Notes: generated from the sequence alone by a model not told the origin. Counted from the stretch's first letter, positions 1-9,450 are shown. The stretch: 64,000 bases of DNA from Thioclava marina (GCF_002020135.1 NZ_MPZS01000002.1:248001-312000); one strand, 5' to 3'. Numbers and translations: made by a program.

Positions 1-450
1 GCCGATCACGACCATCACCGCGCGCTGCTCAAGACCATCGCCGATACGACCGGCGCGAGCGTGGCCCGCAAGAAAGCCTGGGACGAATTCTATTACGACA
101 TCAAGTCCCACGCCGCTGCCGAGGAAGAGACGTTCTATTCGAAGCTGATGAGCAAGACCTGGGGTCAGGATTCTGCGCGCCACTCGGTCGAGGAACATGC
201 CGAGCTCGACGATCTTCTCGAAGAGCTCAACGAGATGGACATGGCGAGCCCCGGCTGGCTCAACAAGTTCCACAAGCTCGAACACGATTACAACCACCAC
301 ATGGACGAGGAAGAAGATGAAGTCTTCACCCGCGCCCGCGAGGTGATCGACAACAGCGAGATCGAGAATTACGGCGAGAAATTCCGTGCCCGGAAGAAAA
401 AGGAAATGTCGCTGGTCGACGAGAAGAAAAAGGACTCGCTCGAAGACTGA
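1..450 (+). CDS. Hemerythrin-domain protein (5' end outside window)
   Basis: The frame is open from base 1, so the true start lies upstream; the GTG at 61 is an internal valine codon. The visible 149 residues begin with a DHDHHRALL motif. This is followed by histidine/acidic helices (HAAAEEETFY, EEHAELDDLL, HDYNHHMDEEEDEVF), the pattern of a hemerythrin-like four-helix bundle that binds a di-iron centre through His, Glu and Asp. Such proteins bind oxygen or NO or act as iron/redox sensors; which applies cannot be told here. The C-terminus is a very charged tail (RARKKKEMSLVDEKKKDSLED is its last part) with no obvious fold. The gene converges on aspS across a shared hairpin terminator. Confidence 0.85.
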   Translation, partial: ADHDHHRALLKTIADTTGASVARKKAWDEFYYDIKSHAAAEEETFYSKLMSKTWGQDSARHSVEEHAELDDLLEELNEMDMASPGWLNKFHKLEHDYNHHMDEEEDEVFTRAREVIDNSEIENYGEKFRARKKKEMSLVDEKKKDSLED

Positions 451-460
451 GCCGCCAGCC

Positions 461-493
461 CCCCGGGATATTTCCGCCAAGTCGAATGAAGAA
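461..493 (+). repeat. Dispersed intergenic repeat, copy A
   Basis: This begins 10 bases after the hemerythrin stop. It reads CCCCGGGATATTTCCGCCAA followed by GTCGAATGAAG. The core GGGATATTT..GCCAA recurs at 29381 (+), 29446 (-) and 53909 (-). The TCGAATGAAG end is also present in the copy at 29416-29446. No open reading frame accounts for it. Confidence 0.6.
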
Positions 494-524
494 GGCCCCG
501 CTCGATCCTGAGCGGGGCCTTCTT
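489..524. terminator. Bidirectional rho-independent terminator between hemerythrin gene and aspS
   Basis: A perfect 15-bp inverted repeat AAGAAGGCCCCGCTC / GAGCGGGGCCTTCTT encloses a 6-base loop. The A-rich left arm and T-rich right arm make it usable on both strands. It sits between the convergent hemerythrin gene (stop at 450) and aspS (stop at 548). Confidence 0.8.
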
Positions 525-547
525 GATGTGCGGCGCTGGCGCGCGGA

Positions 548-2329
548 TCAGTCCTCTTTGGGCAGCACCCGCAGGCGCAGCTCGCGCAGCTGCTCGTTCA
601 TCGGCTCGGAGGGCGCGCCCATCATCAGGTCTTCGGCGCGCTGGTTCATCGGGAACATGATGACTTCGCGGATATTCGCGGTATCGGCGAGAATCATCAC
701 GATCCGGTCGATCCCGGCCGCGCAACCGCCGTGGGGCGGAGCGCCATATTTGAACGCCTTGACCATGCCGCCGAAGCGCTTTTCGACCTCGTCCTTGCCA
801 TAGCCGGCGATCTCGAAGGCGCGATACATGATGTCGAGCTTGTGGTTTCGGATCGCGCCCGAGAGGATTTCGTAGCCGTTGCAGGCGAGGTCATACTGGT
901 AGCCCTTGACCTGCAGCGGGTCGCCATCGAGCGCATCCGTGCCACCCTGGGGCATCGAGAACGGGTTGTGGCTGAAGTCGATCTTGCCCTCGTCATCGGC
1001 CTCATACATCGGGAAATCGACGACCCAGGCGAATTTGAACTGGCTCTTGTCGGTCAGGCCAAGCTCCTCGCCGATCACGTTGCGCGCACGGCCTGCAACC
1101 GCTTCGAAGCTGGCAGGCGCGCCACCAAGGAAGAAGGCCGCATCGCCCTCGCCCAGACCCAGCTGCTGGCGGATCGCCTCGGTCCGCTCGGGACCGATAT
1201 TCTTCGCCAGCGGGCCCGCGCCCTCGAGACCCGAGCCGTCTTCGGCCTTGCGCCAGAAGATATAGCCCATGCCCGGCAGGCCCTGTTCCTGCGCGAATTT
1301 GTTCATCCGGTCGCAGAATTTGCGCGAGCCGCCCGTGGGGGCCGGGATCGCGCGGATTTCGGTGCCCTCTTGCTCGAGAAGTTTCGCGAAGATCGCAAAG
1401 CCCGAGTCGCGGAAGTGATCGGAGACCACCTGCATCTCGATCGGGTTGCGCAGATCGGGCTTGTCGGAGCCGTATTTCAGCATCGACTCGGCGTAAGGGA
1501 TGCGCGGCCAGACCGGATCGACGGTGCGGCCATCGGCGAATTCCTCGAACACGCCCTGAAGAACCGGCTGCATCGTGTTGAAGATGTCTTCCTGCTCGAC
1601 GAAGCTCATCTCCACGTCGAGCTGGTAGAAATCGGTGGGCGAGCGATCGGCGCGCGGGTCTTCGTCACGGAAGCACGGCGCGATCTGGAAATACTTGTCG
1701 AAGCCGCCGACCATGATCAGCTGCTTGAACTGCTGCGGCGCCTGGGGCAGCGCGTAGAACTTGCCCGGGTGCAGGCGCGAGGGTACGAGGAAATCGCGCG
1801 CGCCTTCGGGCGAGGACGCGGTGATGATCGGGGTCTGGAATTCGTTGAACTCCGCTTCCCACATCCGCTTGCGCATCGACTTTACCACGTTCGAGCGCAG
1901 GATCATGTTGTCGTGCAGGCTCTCGCGGCGCAGATCGAGGAAGCGATAGGCCAGACGGGTTTCTTCCGGATAGTCGAGCTCGCCGAAGACCGGCAGCGGC
2001 AACTCTTCGGCCTCGCCGAGAATCTCGATGTCGCGAACATAGACCTCGATCTCACCGGTCGGGATCTTCGGGTTGATCAGGCTCGCGTCGCGCAGCTTCA
2101 CCGTGCCGTCGATGCGGATCACCCATTCCGAGCGCACTTTCTCCATCGCCTTGAAGGCGGCCGAGTCGCCGTCGCAGAGCACCTGCGTCATGCCGTAATG
2201 GTCGCGCAGATCGATGAACAGCACGCCCCCATGGTCGCGCACGCGATGGACCCAGCCCGCGAGGCGGACGGTCTCACCGGCATTGGCGGCGCTCAGATCG
2301 GCGCAGGTATGGCTGCGAAAGGCATGCAT
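548..2329 (-). CDS. aspS: Aspartyl-tRNA synthetase
   Basis: This 593-residue protein has the usual length for bacterial AspRS, the class II synthetase that charges tRNA-Asp in the cytosol. The N-terminus (about 15-110) is the anticodon-binding OB fold ([15 protein letters not shown]). Class II motif 2 is seen in [20 protein letters not shown] and motif 3 in [15 protein letters not shown] near the C-terminus. The bacterial GAD insertion occupies the middle. The window does not show GatCAB, so whether this enzyme is discriminating or also charges tRNA-Asn cannot be decided. ATG start at 2329 follows a GGGGAG ribosome site. The gene is monocistronic with a promoter candidate at 2369-2397. Confidence 0.97.
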   Translation of the reverse strand: MHAFRSHTCADLSAANAGETVRLAGWVHRVRDHGGVLFIDLRDHYGMTQVLCDGDSAAFKAMEKVRSEWVIRIDGTVKLRDASLINPKIPTGEIEVYVRDIEILGEAEELPLPVFGELDYPEETRLAYRFLDLRRESLHDNMILRSNVVKSMRKRMWEAEFNEFQTPIITASSPEGARDFLVPSRLHPGKFYALPQAPQQFKQLIMVGGFDKYFQIAPCFRDEDPRADRSPTDFYQLDVEMSFVEQEDIFNTMQPVLQGVFEEFADGRTVDPVWPRIPYAESMLKYGSDKPDLRNPIEMQVVSDHFRDSGFAIFAKLLEQEGTEIRAIPAPTGGSRKFCDRMNKFAQEQGLPGMGYIFWRKAEDGSGLEGAGPLAKNIGPERTEAIRQQLGLGEGDAAFFLGGAPASFEAVAGRARNVIGEELGLTDKSQFKFAWVVDFPMYEADDEGKIDFSHNPFSMPQGGTDALDGDPLQVKGYQYDLACNGYEILSGAIRNHKLDIMYRAFEIAGYGKDEVEKRFGGMVKAFKYGAPPHGGCAAGIDRIVMILADTANIREVIMFPMNQRAEDLMMGAPSEPMNEQLRELRLRVLPKED

Positions 2330-2368
2330 GGGAGGCTCCCCGGATCGAGAATTGCGTATTGTCGCGCC

Positions 2369-2397
2369 GATACACCTGTTGAGCGGGCAAAAGTCAA
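2369..2397 (-). promoter_or_regulatory. Candidate sigma-70 promoter of aspS
   Basis: On the minus strand TTGACT (2397-2392) is followed after 17 bases by TGTATC (2374-2369), 40 bases before the aspS start codon. The -35 match and spacing are good; the -10 match is only fair. Confidence 0.45.
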
Positions 2398-2572
2398 GCT
2401 GTGCAGCAGTTCACAGCCTCCCCTTAGTCACGACACGGTGCGCCGGGTCGAAAAAACGCAAACTTTCAGTTAACGTGACCGGTGAAGGGAACCCCGAGCC
2501 GCTTTCCCGGTTCCCCCCCATCGTCGGCCACCCGAGGGGCGCAGGCGCGTCCCGCAAGACCCGGAGACGCCA

Positions 2573-3811
2573 ATGAGAGCCTGGGACGCGTTACTCGACC
2601 GCATGCTGCGCCACCTGATGCGCAAGGGCACGCTGGAACTGACATACCCTGATGGCACCCGGCGACGATATGGCGATGCGACGGACCCGCCGATCCGGAT
2701 CACGATCCGCAACCCCGATGTCGTGCGCAAGATCGTGTTGAAGCCTGATCTGGGCGTCGGTGAGGGCTATACCGACGGCGACTACACGATCGAGGATGAC
2801 GACCTGCGGGGGTTTCTGGCGCTCGCCGTGCGCAACCAGACCGGGGCGGGGATGCCCTGGTTCGAAAAGCCGCGCGAAGCGAGCCGTTTCTTCGGACGGC
2901 GTTTCGCGCAGTTCAACCCGGTCAACAAGGCGCGCACCAATGTCGCGCATCACTACGATCTCTCGGGCGCGCTCTACGATCTCTTTCTCGATAAGGACCG
3001 GCAATATAGCTGCGCCTATTTCGAGCGCCCCGAGATGACGCTGGACGAGGCGCAGGAGGCGAAGAAGCGCCATATCGCGAAGAAGCTCTTGATCGAGCCC
3101 GGGATGCGCGTTTTGGATATCGGCTGCGGCTGGGGCGGGATGGCGCTGACGCTTGCGCGCGATTTCGGCGCGCAGGTGGTCGGCGTCACCCTGTCGACCG
3201 AACAGCACGCGATGGCGCGCGAGAGGGTGAAGGCTGCCGGGCTGGAAGACAAGATCGACATCCGGCTGATGGATTACCGCGACGTGGCGGAGAGCTTCGA
3301 CCGGATTGTCTCGGTCGGCATGTTCGAACATGTCGGCGTCCCCCATTACCGCGAATATTTCGGGAAGGTGCGCTCCCTTTTGAACCCCGGGGGCGTGGCA
3401 CTGATCCATTTCATCGGTCGCTCGGGACCGGCCGGCGCGACGGCGGATTTCATCACCAAATACATCTTCCCGGGCGGCTATTGTCCGGCGATGTCGGAGG
3501 CCTCGAACGCCATCGAACACGAAGGCCTCGTCACTACCGACCTCGAGGTCTGGCGCCTTCATTATGCCGAAACGCTCAAACATTGGTGCGACCGCTTCGA
3601 GGCGAATATCGAGAAGGCCTGCGCGCTTTACGACGAACGATTCTGCCGGATGTGGCGGTTCTATCTCGTGGCCTCGGAGATGGCCTTCCGACATGGCGGA
3701 CAAGTCGTGTTCCAGTATCAGCTCGCCCACGAGGTCGGTGATGTGCCGCTGACACGCGACTATCTTTACCGTGCCACAGAGGAGGAAGAGCGACGGCTGG
3801 CCGCCGAGTGA
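2573..3811 (+). CDS. cfa: Cyclopropane-fatty-acyl-phospholipid synthase family methyltransferase
   Basis: This 412-residue SAM-dependent enzyme is expected to add a methylene group to unsaturated acyl chains of membrane phospholipids. The SAM-binding glycine motif VLDIGCGWGG is at residues 180-189. The family hallmarks NVAHHYDLSGALYDLFLD (about 123-140) and YSCAYF (about 145-150) precede it, and SVGMFEHVG follows. The N-terminal lipid-binding region (about 1-100) is present, so the protein is complete. The gene is monocistronic and converges on tadA with 13 bases between stops. A neighbouring member of the family, such as an unsaturated-fatty-acid methyltransferase, cannot be excluded on sequence alone. 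Confidence 0.88.
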   Translation: MRAWDALLDRMLRHLMRKGTLELTYPDGTRRRYGDATDPPIRITIRNPDVVRKIVLKPDLGVGEGYTDGDYTIEDDDLRGFLALAVRNQTGAGMPWFEKPREASRFFGRRFAQFNPVNKARTNVAHHYDLSGALYDLFLDKDRQYSCAYFERPEMTLDEAQEAKKRHIAKKLLIEPGMRVLDIGCGWGGMALTLARDFGAQVVGVTLSTEQHAMARERVKAAGLEDKIDIRLMDYRDVAESFDRIVSVGMFEHVGVPHYREYFGKVRSLLNPGGVALIHFIGRSGPAGATADFITKYIFPGGYCPAMSEASNAIEHEGLVTTDLEVWRLHYAETLKHWCDRFEANIEKACALYDERFCRMWRFYLVASEMAFRHGGQVVFQYQLAHEVGDVPLTRDYLYRATEEEERRLAAE

Positions 3812-3824
3812 ACCCGCCGCATCG

Positions 3825-4274
3825 CTACCGCTTTGCAGCGAAGAAGCGCTTGAGCAAAGCCTCGGCCTCGGCGGCGCCGATCCCGTCATAGACCTCGGGG
3901 ACGTGATGGCTTTGCGGGTGAGTGAAGACGCGAGGGCCATGCGCGACCCCGCCCGATTTCGGATCGGCCGCGCCATAGTAAAGCCGCGCGATCCGGGCCT
4001 GCGAAATGGCCGAGGCGCACATCGGGCAAGGCTCCAGCGTGACATAGAGATCGTATCCTGGTAGCCGCTCGGAGCCTACCGCCTTGCAGGCTTCGCGCAT
4101 CGCGAGGATCTCGGCATGGGCTGTGGGATCAGCCAGCTCGCGCGTGCGGTTGCCCGCTGCCGCCACGACCTCGCCCACAGGCGAGACGATGACCGCGCCC
4201 ACGGGCACCTCGCCGCGCTCTGCGGCTGCGCGCGCCTCCGCCAGCGCCTGTTGCATGAAAGACCGGAAACTCAT
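3825..4274 (-). CDS. tadA: tRNA-specific adenosine deaminase TadA
   Basis: This 149-residue cytidine-deaminase-fold enzyme converts A34 to inosine in tRNA-Arg(ACG). The catalytic zinc site is intact: H53-A-E55 in PTAHAEILAMR, and C83/C86 in PCPMCASAISQARI. Length and motif spacing match bacterial TadA rather than a guanine or cytosine deaminase. The gene is divergent from the downstream pseudouridine synthase gene, with 124 bases between start codons, so both RNA-modification genes are expressed from the same intergenic region. Confidence 0.93.
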   Translation of the reverse strand: MSFRSFMQQALAEARAAAERGEVPVGAVIVSPVGEVVAAAGNRTRELADPTAHAEILAMREACKAVGSERLPGYDLYVTLEPCPMCASAISQARIARLYYGAADPKSGGVAHGPRVFTHPQSHHVPEVYDGIGAAEAEALLKRFFAAKR

Positions 4275-4398
4275 GCCCCTTCATCGCTTGCAAACCAGCC
4301 CTTATCAAGACGCTTCCCAAGCGAGATGGAAAGGTGTAGAGCCCGAGCCTTCGCGCCCGAGTGAGTCCGGCGCCCCCTCCCCTTGAAGGACCAGAGAC

Positions 4399-6090
4399 AT
4401 GACCGATACTCCCAGCAAATCCGCATCGAACGAACGCGTCGCCAAGGTGATCGCGCGCTCCGGCGTGGCCTCGCGCCGCGACGCCGAGAAGATGATCCTC
4501 GCCGGCAAGGTCGCGGTGAACGGAAAGCAGATCACCTCGCCCGCGCTCGACGTGGCGGCGACCGACAAGATCACCATCGACGGCAAGCCGATCGATGCGC
4601 CGCAGGAAACGCGGCTCTGGCTCTATTACAAGCCGCTGGGGCTGGTCACGACCGAGAAGGACGAGCAGGGTCGCCGCACGATCTTCGACGAAATGCCCGA
4701 GGGCATGCCGCGCGTGCTGAATGTCGGTCGTCTTGACCTCAACTCCGAAGGCTTGCTGCTGCTGACCAACGATGGCGGCCTCAAGCGCCGTCTGGAACTG
4801 CCCGAGACCGGCTGGCTGCGCAAATACCGCGTGCGTGTGAACGGTCGCCCGACCGAGCAGCTGTTCGACCCGCTCCGTCAGGGCATCACCATCGACGGCG
4901 AGGAATTCCTGCCGATGGAAGTTTCGCTCGACCGCCAGCAGGGTGCGAATGCCTGGCTGACCGTGGGCATCCGCGAAGGCCGCAACCGCGAGATCCGCCG
5001 CGCCATGACCGAAATCGGCCTGCAGGTGAACCGCCTGATCCGCATCAGCTATGGCCCGTTCCGTCTGATGGACATGCAACCGGGCGACGTGATGGAAGTG
5101 AAGCGCCGGATGCTGCGCGATCAGCTCGGCGGACTGCTGGAGGACGCGCCCGCAGGCGGCGAGGATCGCCCCGAGCGCAAGCCGCGCCGCGATGGCGACC
5201 GCCCCGAGCGGGGCGCACGCGATGGCAAACCCCGCTTCGGACGGGATCGCGATGATCGTCCGCGTGGCGACAAACCGCGCTTCAACCGCGACCGCGATGA
5301 CCGTGGCGGAGATGACAAACCGCGTTTCCGCAAGGATCGCGACGAGGGCGGTCGCGAGGATCGGCCGCGCAAGCCGCGCACGGGTGGGTTCAAGTCCGAC
5401 CGTGACGGCGGTGACAAGCCCCGTTTCAATCGCGATCGCGACGACCGTCCGCGCGGTGACAAGCCGCGCTTCAACCGTGATCGCGATGATCGTGGCGAGG
5501 ACAAACCGCGTTTCCGCAAGGATCGGGACGACCGTCCGCAGGGTGACCGCCCCCGTTTCAATCGGGATCGTGACGACCGCGACCGTGGGGACAAGCCGCG
5601 CTTCGGCAAGCCCCGGTTCGAAGGCAAGGGTGAAGGCGGACGCGACGGCGGGCCGCGCAAACCGCGGGCGGGCGGGTTCAAATCCCATCGCGACGAAGGC
5701 GACAAGCCGCGTTACGACCGCAAGCGCGAGGACCGTCCGCAGGGGGACAAGCCGCGCTTCAACCGGGACCGTGATGACCGCGACCGGGGCGACAAGCCGC
5801 GTTTCAACCGGGACCGCGACGACCGCCCGCAGGGAGACAAGCCGCGTTTCGGCAAACCGCGCGGCGACCGCCCCGAAGGCGGCAAGCCGCGTTCGGAGGG
5901 GTTCAAGTCCCATGGCGGCAAACCGGGAGGCAAGCCGCGCTCGGAAGGTTTCAAGTCGCATGGTGGAAAACCGGGCGGCAAACCGCGCGCCGAGGGCTTC
6001 AAATCCCACCGCGATGGCGACCGCAAACCCGGTGGCCGTCCCTTCGGCAGCGGCCCCAAGGGGGGCCCGCGCGGCAAATCGCGCGAGTGA
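4399..6090 (+). CDS. rluB: RluB/RsuA-family pseudouridine synthase with long repetitive charged tail
   Basis: This 563-residue protein has an N-terminal S4 RNA-binding domain (about 10-55, VAKVIARSGVASRRDAEKM). A RluB/RluE/RluF-type catalytic domain follows (about 70-240) with the active-site GRLDLNSEGLLLLTND and the IREGRNREIRRAM motif. It should isomerise a uridine in 23S rRNA, by homology U2605. Residues from about 255 to the end are an extraordinary Arg/Asp/Lys/Pro/Gly-rich tail. RFNRDRDDR occurs six times and GFKSH/GFKSD five times, ending in GGKPRSEGFKSH-type units. RluB homologues often have basic tails, but this one is more than half the protein. A strong terminator follows at 6107. 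Confidence 0.92.
   Translation: MTDTPSKSASNERVAKVIARSGVASRRDAEKMILAGKVAVNGKQITSPALDVAATDKITIDGKPIDAPQETRLWLYYKPLGLVTTEKDEQGRRTIFDEMPEGMPRVLNVGRLDLNSEGLLLLTNDGGLKRRLELPETGWLRKYRVRVNGRPTEQLFDPLRQGITIDGEEFLPMEVSLDRQQGANAWLTVGIREGRNREIRRAMTEIGLQVNRLIRISYGPFRLMDMQPGDVMEVKRRMLRDQLGGLLEDAPAGGEDRPERKPRRDGDRPERGARDGKPRFGRDRDDRPRGDKPRFNRDRDDRGGDDKPRFRKDRDEGGREDRPRKPRTGGFKSDRDGGDKPRFNRDRDDRPRGDKPRFNRDRDDRGEDKPRFRKDRDDRPQGDRPRFNRDRDDRDRGDKPRFGKPRFEGKGEGGRDGGPRKPRAGGFKSHRDEGDKPRYDRKREDRPQGDKPRFNRDRDDRDRGDKPRFNRDRDDRPQGDKPRFGKPRGDRPEGGKPRSEGFKSHGGKPGGKPRSEGFKSHGGKPGGKPRAEGFKSHRDGDRKPGGRPFGSGPKGGPRGKSRE
5161..6087 (+). repeat. In-frame tandem repeats encoding the RluB charged tail
   Basis: Degenerate repeats of 39-54 bases encode (G/Q)GDKPRFNRDRDDR-type units. 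Towards the 3' end, 48-base units encode GGKPGGKPRSEGFKSH. The repeats keep the reading frame throughout, so they belong to the gene. They are recent enough for units near 5905-6000 to be almost identical at the DNA level. The antisense strand also has a long open frame here, which is a by-product of the repeat composition. Confidence 0.85.
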
Positions 6091-6106
6091 TCGATTGAAA
6101 GGGAAT

Positions 6107-6148
6107 CGCCGAGGGGGAAAAGCACGCGCATTTTCCCTCGGCGGTTTT
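6107..6148 (+). terminator. Rho-independent terminator of rluB
   Basis: The arms CGCCGAGGGGGAAAA and TTTTCCCTCGGCG pair with a two-G bulge around a 9-base loop. They are followed by G and TTTT. The hairpin lies 17 bases after the rluB stop codon. Confidence 0.75.
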
Positions 6149-6339
6149 GCGCGAATTTCACACCCCGCCTCTGGCACAACTCCGCTGGCCTGCCTATAAA
6201 TTCCTGTAGGGCGCGGAAATTCCGCGCTCTCGTGTGGCTGGCACGGGGGGCTGGCGATGTCGCGCAGCGCGCAAAAGAGAATCGCTTTCTGGTTGATGAT
6301 CGCGCTGACGCTGTCGGTCGCGCTCACGGGGAGCGTGTG

Positions 6340-7254
6340 ATGGCCCAGCGTTACGGCGGAAAATACAGCCCACAAGGCACGCCTCGCACCGGTCCCGACC
6401 TGAGCGATGCGCGCACCATTCCCGCCCATCGTCGTCCCGACACCCGTCATCCCGAAGAGGGCCGCCCGTTCTGGATCGTGGCGGCCGCCCTGCCCTTCCT
6501 GCTGGGCGCCTTCGGCGAGGGCCCGTTTGCGCTGGCCCGCGCGCTTGGCGCCTTTGCACTGATCGCAGGTGCCGCCTGGACGATCCGCGAGGGGCTGCGC
6601 GCCGAGTTCGCCTATGTCGCCCGTGCCGCCGCCCGCCGCCCTGCTTTTCCGCGCAAGATCGTGGGCTCGGTGCTTTACGGCATCGGCCTCGCGCTCGGCG
6701 CCCAGGCCCCCGAGCTTGGCATGATCGGCGCTGGCGCGATCGGCGTGATCGGCACGATCGTCTCGCTCGTGGCCTTCGGATTCGACCCGATGAAGGACAA
6801 GGGCATGGAGGATATCGACCCGTTCCAGCAGGAGCGCGTCGCCCGTGTCGTCAAGGAAGGCGAGGCCTACCTGACCCAGATGCGCAGCGCCATTACCCCT
6901 TCGGGTGAGCGTGTGTTGATCTCCCGTGTCGACCAGTTCGCCACCACCGCGCGCGATCTGTTCCGCGCAGTCGAGGAAGATCCCGGCGACCTTGCCCAGG
7001 CACGCCGTTACATGACCATCTATCTCGAGGGCGCGCGCGACGCGACGGTGAAATTCGCCGATCTTTGGCGCAATACTCGCGACACGAAGGCCCGCGACGA
7101 TTACGCGGCCCTGCTTGACGACCTCGAGGCCAATTTCACCGCCCGAACGAAGAAGATGCTCGAAGACGGGCGCGAGGGGCTGGAGATCGAGATCGAGGTG
7201 CTGCGCGACCGACTCGCGCGCGAAGGGGTTGCCGCCGCCAACGGGCGAGAGTGA
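6340..7254 (+). CDS. XpaC-like membrane protein (5-bromo-4-chloroindolyl phosphate hydrolysis family)
   Basis: First gene of a five-gene operon; 304 residues. An N-terminal polar stretch is followed by two pairs of hydrophobic segments (FWIVAAALPFLLGAF and ALGAFALIAGAAW, then VLYGIGLALGA and IGAGAIGVIGTIVSLVAFG). A long soluble alpha-helical domain follows (about 145-304, from DIDPFQQERVARVV). This layout is that of the XpaC family, which commonly occurs next to TelA. The biochemical role is unknown; the name comes from an indirect indicator-hydrolysis phenotype. ATG 6340 is chosen because GGGGAG lies just upstream; the frame is open further 5' but those codons lack such a site. The gap to telA is 52 bases. 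Confidence 0.75.
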   Translation: MAQRYGGKYSPQGTPRTGPDLSDARTIPAHRRPDTRHPEEGRPFWIVAAALPFLLGAFGEGPFALARALGAFALIAGAAWTIREGLRAEFAYVARAAARRPAFPRKIVGSVLYGIGLALGAQAPELGMIGAGAIGVIGTIVSLVAFGFDPMKDKGMEDIDPFQQERVARVVKEGEAYLTQMRSAITPSGERVLISRVDQFATTARDLFRAVEEDPGDLAQARRYMTIYLEGARDATVKFADLWRNTRDTKARDDYAALLDDLEANFTARTKKMLEDGREGLEIEIEVLRDRLAREGVAAANGRE

Positions 7255-7306
7255 CATTTGAAGAGTGTGAGCGGGTGATTTGCCCGATGCCGCAAGGAGG
7301 CCTGAG

Positions 7307-8482
7307 ATGACCGAGACGACCCGCCAGAAGGCGACCGAGCTGATGACCGAGGTTGAGGGGCTGACCGGCACCCTCCTGCCCGAGCCGGGCCCTGCCGAGG
7401 CGGTGGTGCCGCTCGATCAGGCCCCGCCGGAGACGGCCGAGGCGATCCGCTCGCGCATGGCCGAGCTCGACATGAGCGATACCGGCTCGATCGTGCAGTT
7501 CGGCTCGCGTGCGCAGACCGACCTCCAGGCGATCAGCCAGGAGATGCTCTCGGGCGTGAAGAACAAGGATGTGGGCCCCGCAGGTGACAGTCTGCGCCGC
7601 ATCGTCACCACGATCCGCGGCTTCTCGGTGTCGGAACTCGACGTGCGCCGTACCCGCAGCTGGTGGGAAAAACTGCTCGGCCGCGCCGCGCCCTTCGCGA
7701 ATTTCGTCGCCCGCTTCGAGGAAGTTCAGGGCCAGATCGACCGCGTGACCGACGAGCTGCTGAGCCACGAGCACAAGCTGATGAAAGACATCAAGTCGCT
7801 TGATATGCTCTATGACAAGACGCTGCGCTTCTATGACGAGCTCGCGCTTTATATTGCTGCGGGCACCGAGAAGCTGCACCAGATCGACTCGGTCGACATC
7901 CCCGCGCTCGAACAGGCCGTGGCCGATGCGCCCGAAGAGGAGAAGGTCCTCAAGGCGCAGGAATTGCGCGACCTGCGCGCCGCGCGTGACGATCTGGAGC
8001 GCCGCGTGCATGACCTGAAACTCACCCGTCAGGTGACGATGCAGTCGCTGCCCTCGATCCGGCTGGTGCAGGAAAACGACAAGAGCCTCGTGACGAAGAT
8101 CAACTCGACGCTCGTGAACACCGTGCCGCTGTGGGAGACCCAACTGGCGCAAGCGGTGACGATTCAGCGCTCGCGCGAGGCGGCGGGCGCAGTACGCGAA
8201 GCCAATGATCTGACCAATGACCTGCTGCGCGCCAATGCCAAGAACCTGCGCGAGGCCAATGCCGAGATCCGCACCGAGATGGAACGCGGAGTCTTCGACA
8301 TCGAGGCGGTGAAGGCGGCCAATGCCGATCTGATCGCGACGATCGAGGACTCCTTGCGCATCGCGGACGAAGGCAAGCGCAAGCGCGCCGAGGCAGAAAA
8401 GGATCTCGTCGAGATGGAGCACAAGCTGCGCGACACGCTGGCGGCGGCAAAATCCTCGGCACAGGGCGGCGGGGCCGCATGA
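7307..8482 (+). CDS. telA: TelA-family toxic anion resistance protein
   Basis: This 391-residue, almost entirely helical soluble protein belongs to the TelA/KlaA family, linked to tellurite and other toxic-anion or cell-envelope stresses. Recognisable family segments are DLQAISQEMLSGVKNKDVG (about 73-91), the TRSWWEKLLG region, and VTMQSLPSIRLVQENDKSLV (about 243-262). Start ATG 7307 has a textbook AAGGAGG 7 bases upstream; the TTG at 7280 lacks one. The stop overlaps the start of the next gene (ATGA), indicating translational coupling. Molecular mechanism is not known for the family. The operon partner set suggests a membrane-associated stress complex. Confidence 0.9.
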   Translation: MTETTRQKATELMTEVEGLTGTLLPEPGPAEAVVPLDQAPPETAEAIRSRMAELDMSDTGSIVQFGSRAQTDLQAISQEMLSGVKNKDVGPAGDSLRRIVTTIRGFSVSELDVRRTRSWWEKLLGRAAPFANFVARFEEVQGQIDRVTDELLSHEHKLMKDIKSLDMLYDKTLRFYDELALYIAAGTEKLHQIDSVDIPALEQAVADAPEEEKVLKAQELRDLRAARDDLERRVHDLKLTRQVTMQSLPSIRLVQENDKSLVTKINSTLVNTVPLWETQLAQAVTIQRSREAAGAVREANDLTNDLLRANAKNLREANAEIRTEMERGVFDIEAVKAANADLIATIEDSLRIADEGKRKRAEAEKDLVEMEHKLRDTLAAAKSSAQGGGAA

Positions 8483-9450
8483 TGCTAAGCGGGCGCGTCT
8501 GGCGCTGGTCGCTCGGGATTGCGGGGTCCCTCGCGCTTTCGGGCTGTATTCCGGGGATGGGCGGTTCGCCGCTCGCCCCGCGTCAGGCCGCGCGCCCGCC
8601 TGAAGCCCCCGCCGATCTCGACCGCACCGGGGTCGCGGCGCCCAGCGCGCTCTCGCGTGAGATGCACGCCTATTACAGCCGGACCGCCGCTGAAATGGAG
8701 GCGCGCGGCCAGTTGAGAACCGATGTCGAACCGCGCGACGCGCCCTTCACGACCCGCCAGCTGGTGCAGGATTTCGTGCAGATCGCGCTCTATGATGAAT
8801 ACACGCCGCAAGGCGGTGGGTTCGTCGCGCGCCAGACGCCCTCGCGCCTGCGCCGCTGGGAGCAACCGGTGCGCATGGATATCGAATTCGGCGCGGCGAT
8901 TCCGAAAACCGATCGCGCCTCGGATCGCTCCGAAGTGACGGCCTATGCCAGCAAACTCGCGCGGGCGTCGAAACACCCCGTCAGCGTTGTTCGCGGGGGT
9001 GGTAACTTCCACGTGCTGTTCCTGACCGAGGACGAGCGCCGCGCCATCGGCCCGCGCCTGCGCGAGCTGGTGCCCGGCATCGACGAGACCAGCGTCGAGG
9101 CGATCACCAACCTGCCGCTTTCGACCTATTGCGTGGTTTTCGCATTTTCCGAAGGCAACAGCCCGGTCTACACTCAGGCCGTGGCCGTGATCCGTGGCGA
9201 GCATCCGCCGAGCCTGCGCACGAGCTGCATCCACGAAGAGCTCGCACAAGGCCTCGGGCTTGCCAATGACTACCCGCGCGCGCGCCCCTCGATCTTCAAT
9301 GACGACGAGGAATTCTCGCTGCTGACCCGGCATGACGAGTTGTTGCTGCGCATTCTCTATGACCCGCGCCTGCGCCCCGGCATCACCGAGGCCGAGGCGC
9401 GCCCGATCGTGACCACCATTGCCACCGAATTGATGGGCGGCGAGAGCTGA
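8479..9450 (+). CDS. DUF2927-domain lipoprotein
   Basis: A 323-residue secreted lipoprotein. The signal peptide ends in the lipobox LSGC with Cys23 as lipidation site. After a Pro/Ala-rich linker, residues about 85-310 match the DUF2927 pattern, including MDIEFG, a Ser/Asp-rich loop, and a C-terminal SCIHEELAQGLGLANDYP, which resembles a metalloprotease-like His-Glu-Glu motif. DUF2927 has no assigned activity; the HEELAQ segment is suggestive only. It is the only exported member of this operon, coupled to telA by a 4-base overlap and 21 bases upstream of the SPFH gene. Confidence 0.8.
   Translation: MMLSGRVWRWSLGIAGSLALSGCIPGMGGSPLAPRQAARPPEAPADLDRTGVAAPSALSREMHAYYSRTAAEMEARGQLRTDVEPRDAPFTTRQLVQDFVQIALYDEYTPQGGGFVARQTPSRLRRWEQPVRMDIEFGAAIPKTDRASDRSEVTAYASKLARASKHPVSVVRGGGNFHVLFLTEDERRAIGPRLRELVPGIDETSVEAITNLPLSTYCVVFAFSEGNSPVYTQAVAVIRGEHPPSLRTSCIHEELAQGLGLANDYPRARPSIFNDDEEFSLLTRHDELLLRILYDPRLRPGITEAEARPIVTTIATELMGGES

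Noticed and set aside
5161-6087. Regular DNA repeats that could suggest a CRISPR array
   Set aside because: Units are variable in length, keep an open frame, have no unique spacers and encode the RluB tail. No cas genes are present.
4129-7371. A minus-strand open frame of over 1000 codons across tadA, rluB and XpaC genes
   Set aside because: It lies opposite three well-supported genes and has repetitive Ala/Arg/Val composition. It arises from GC-rich codon bias and the rluB repeats.
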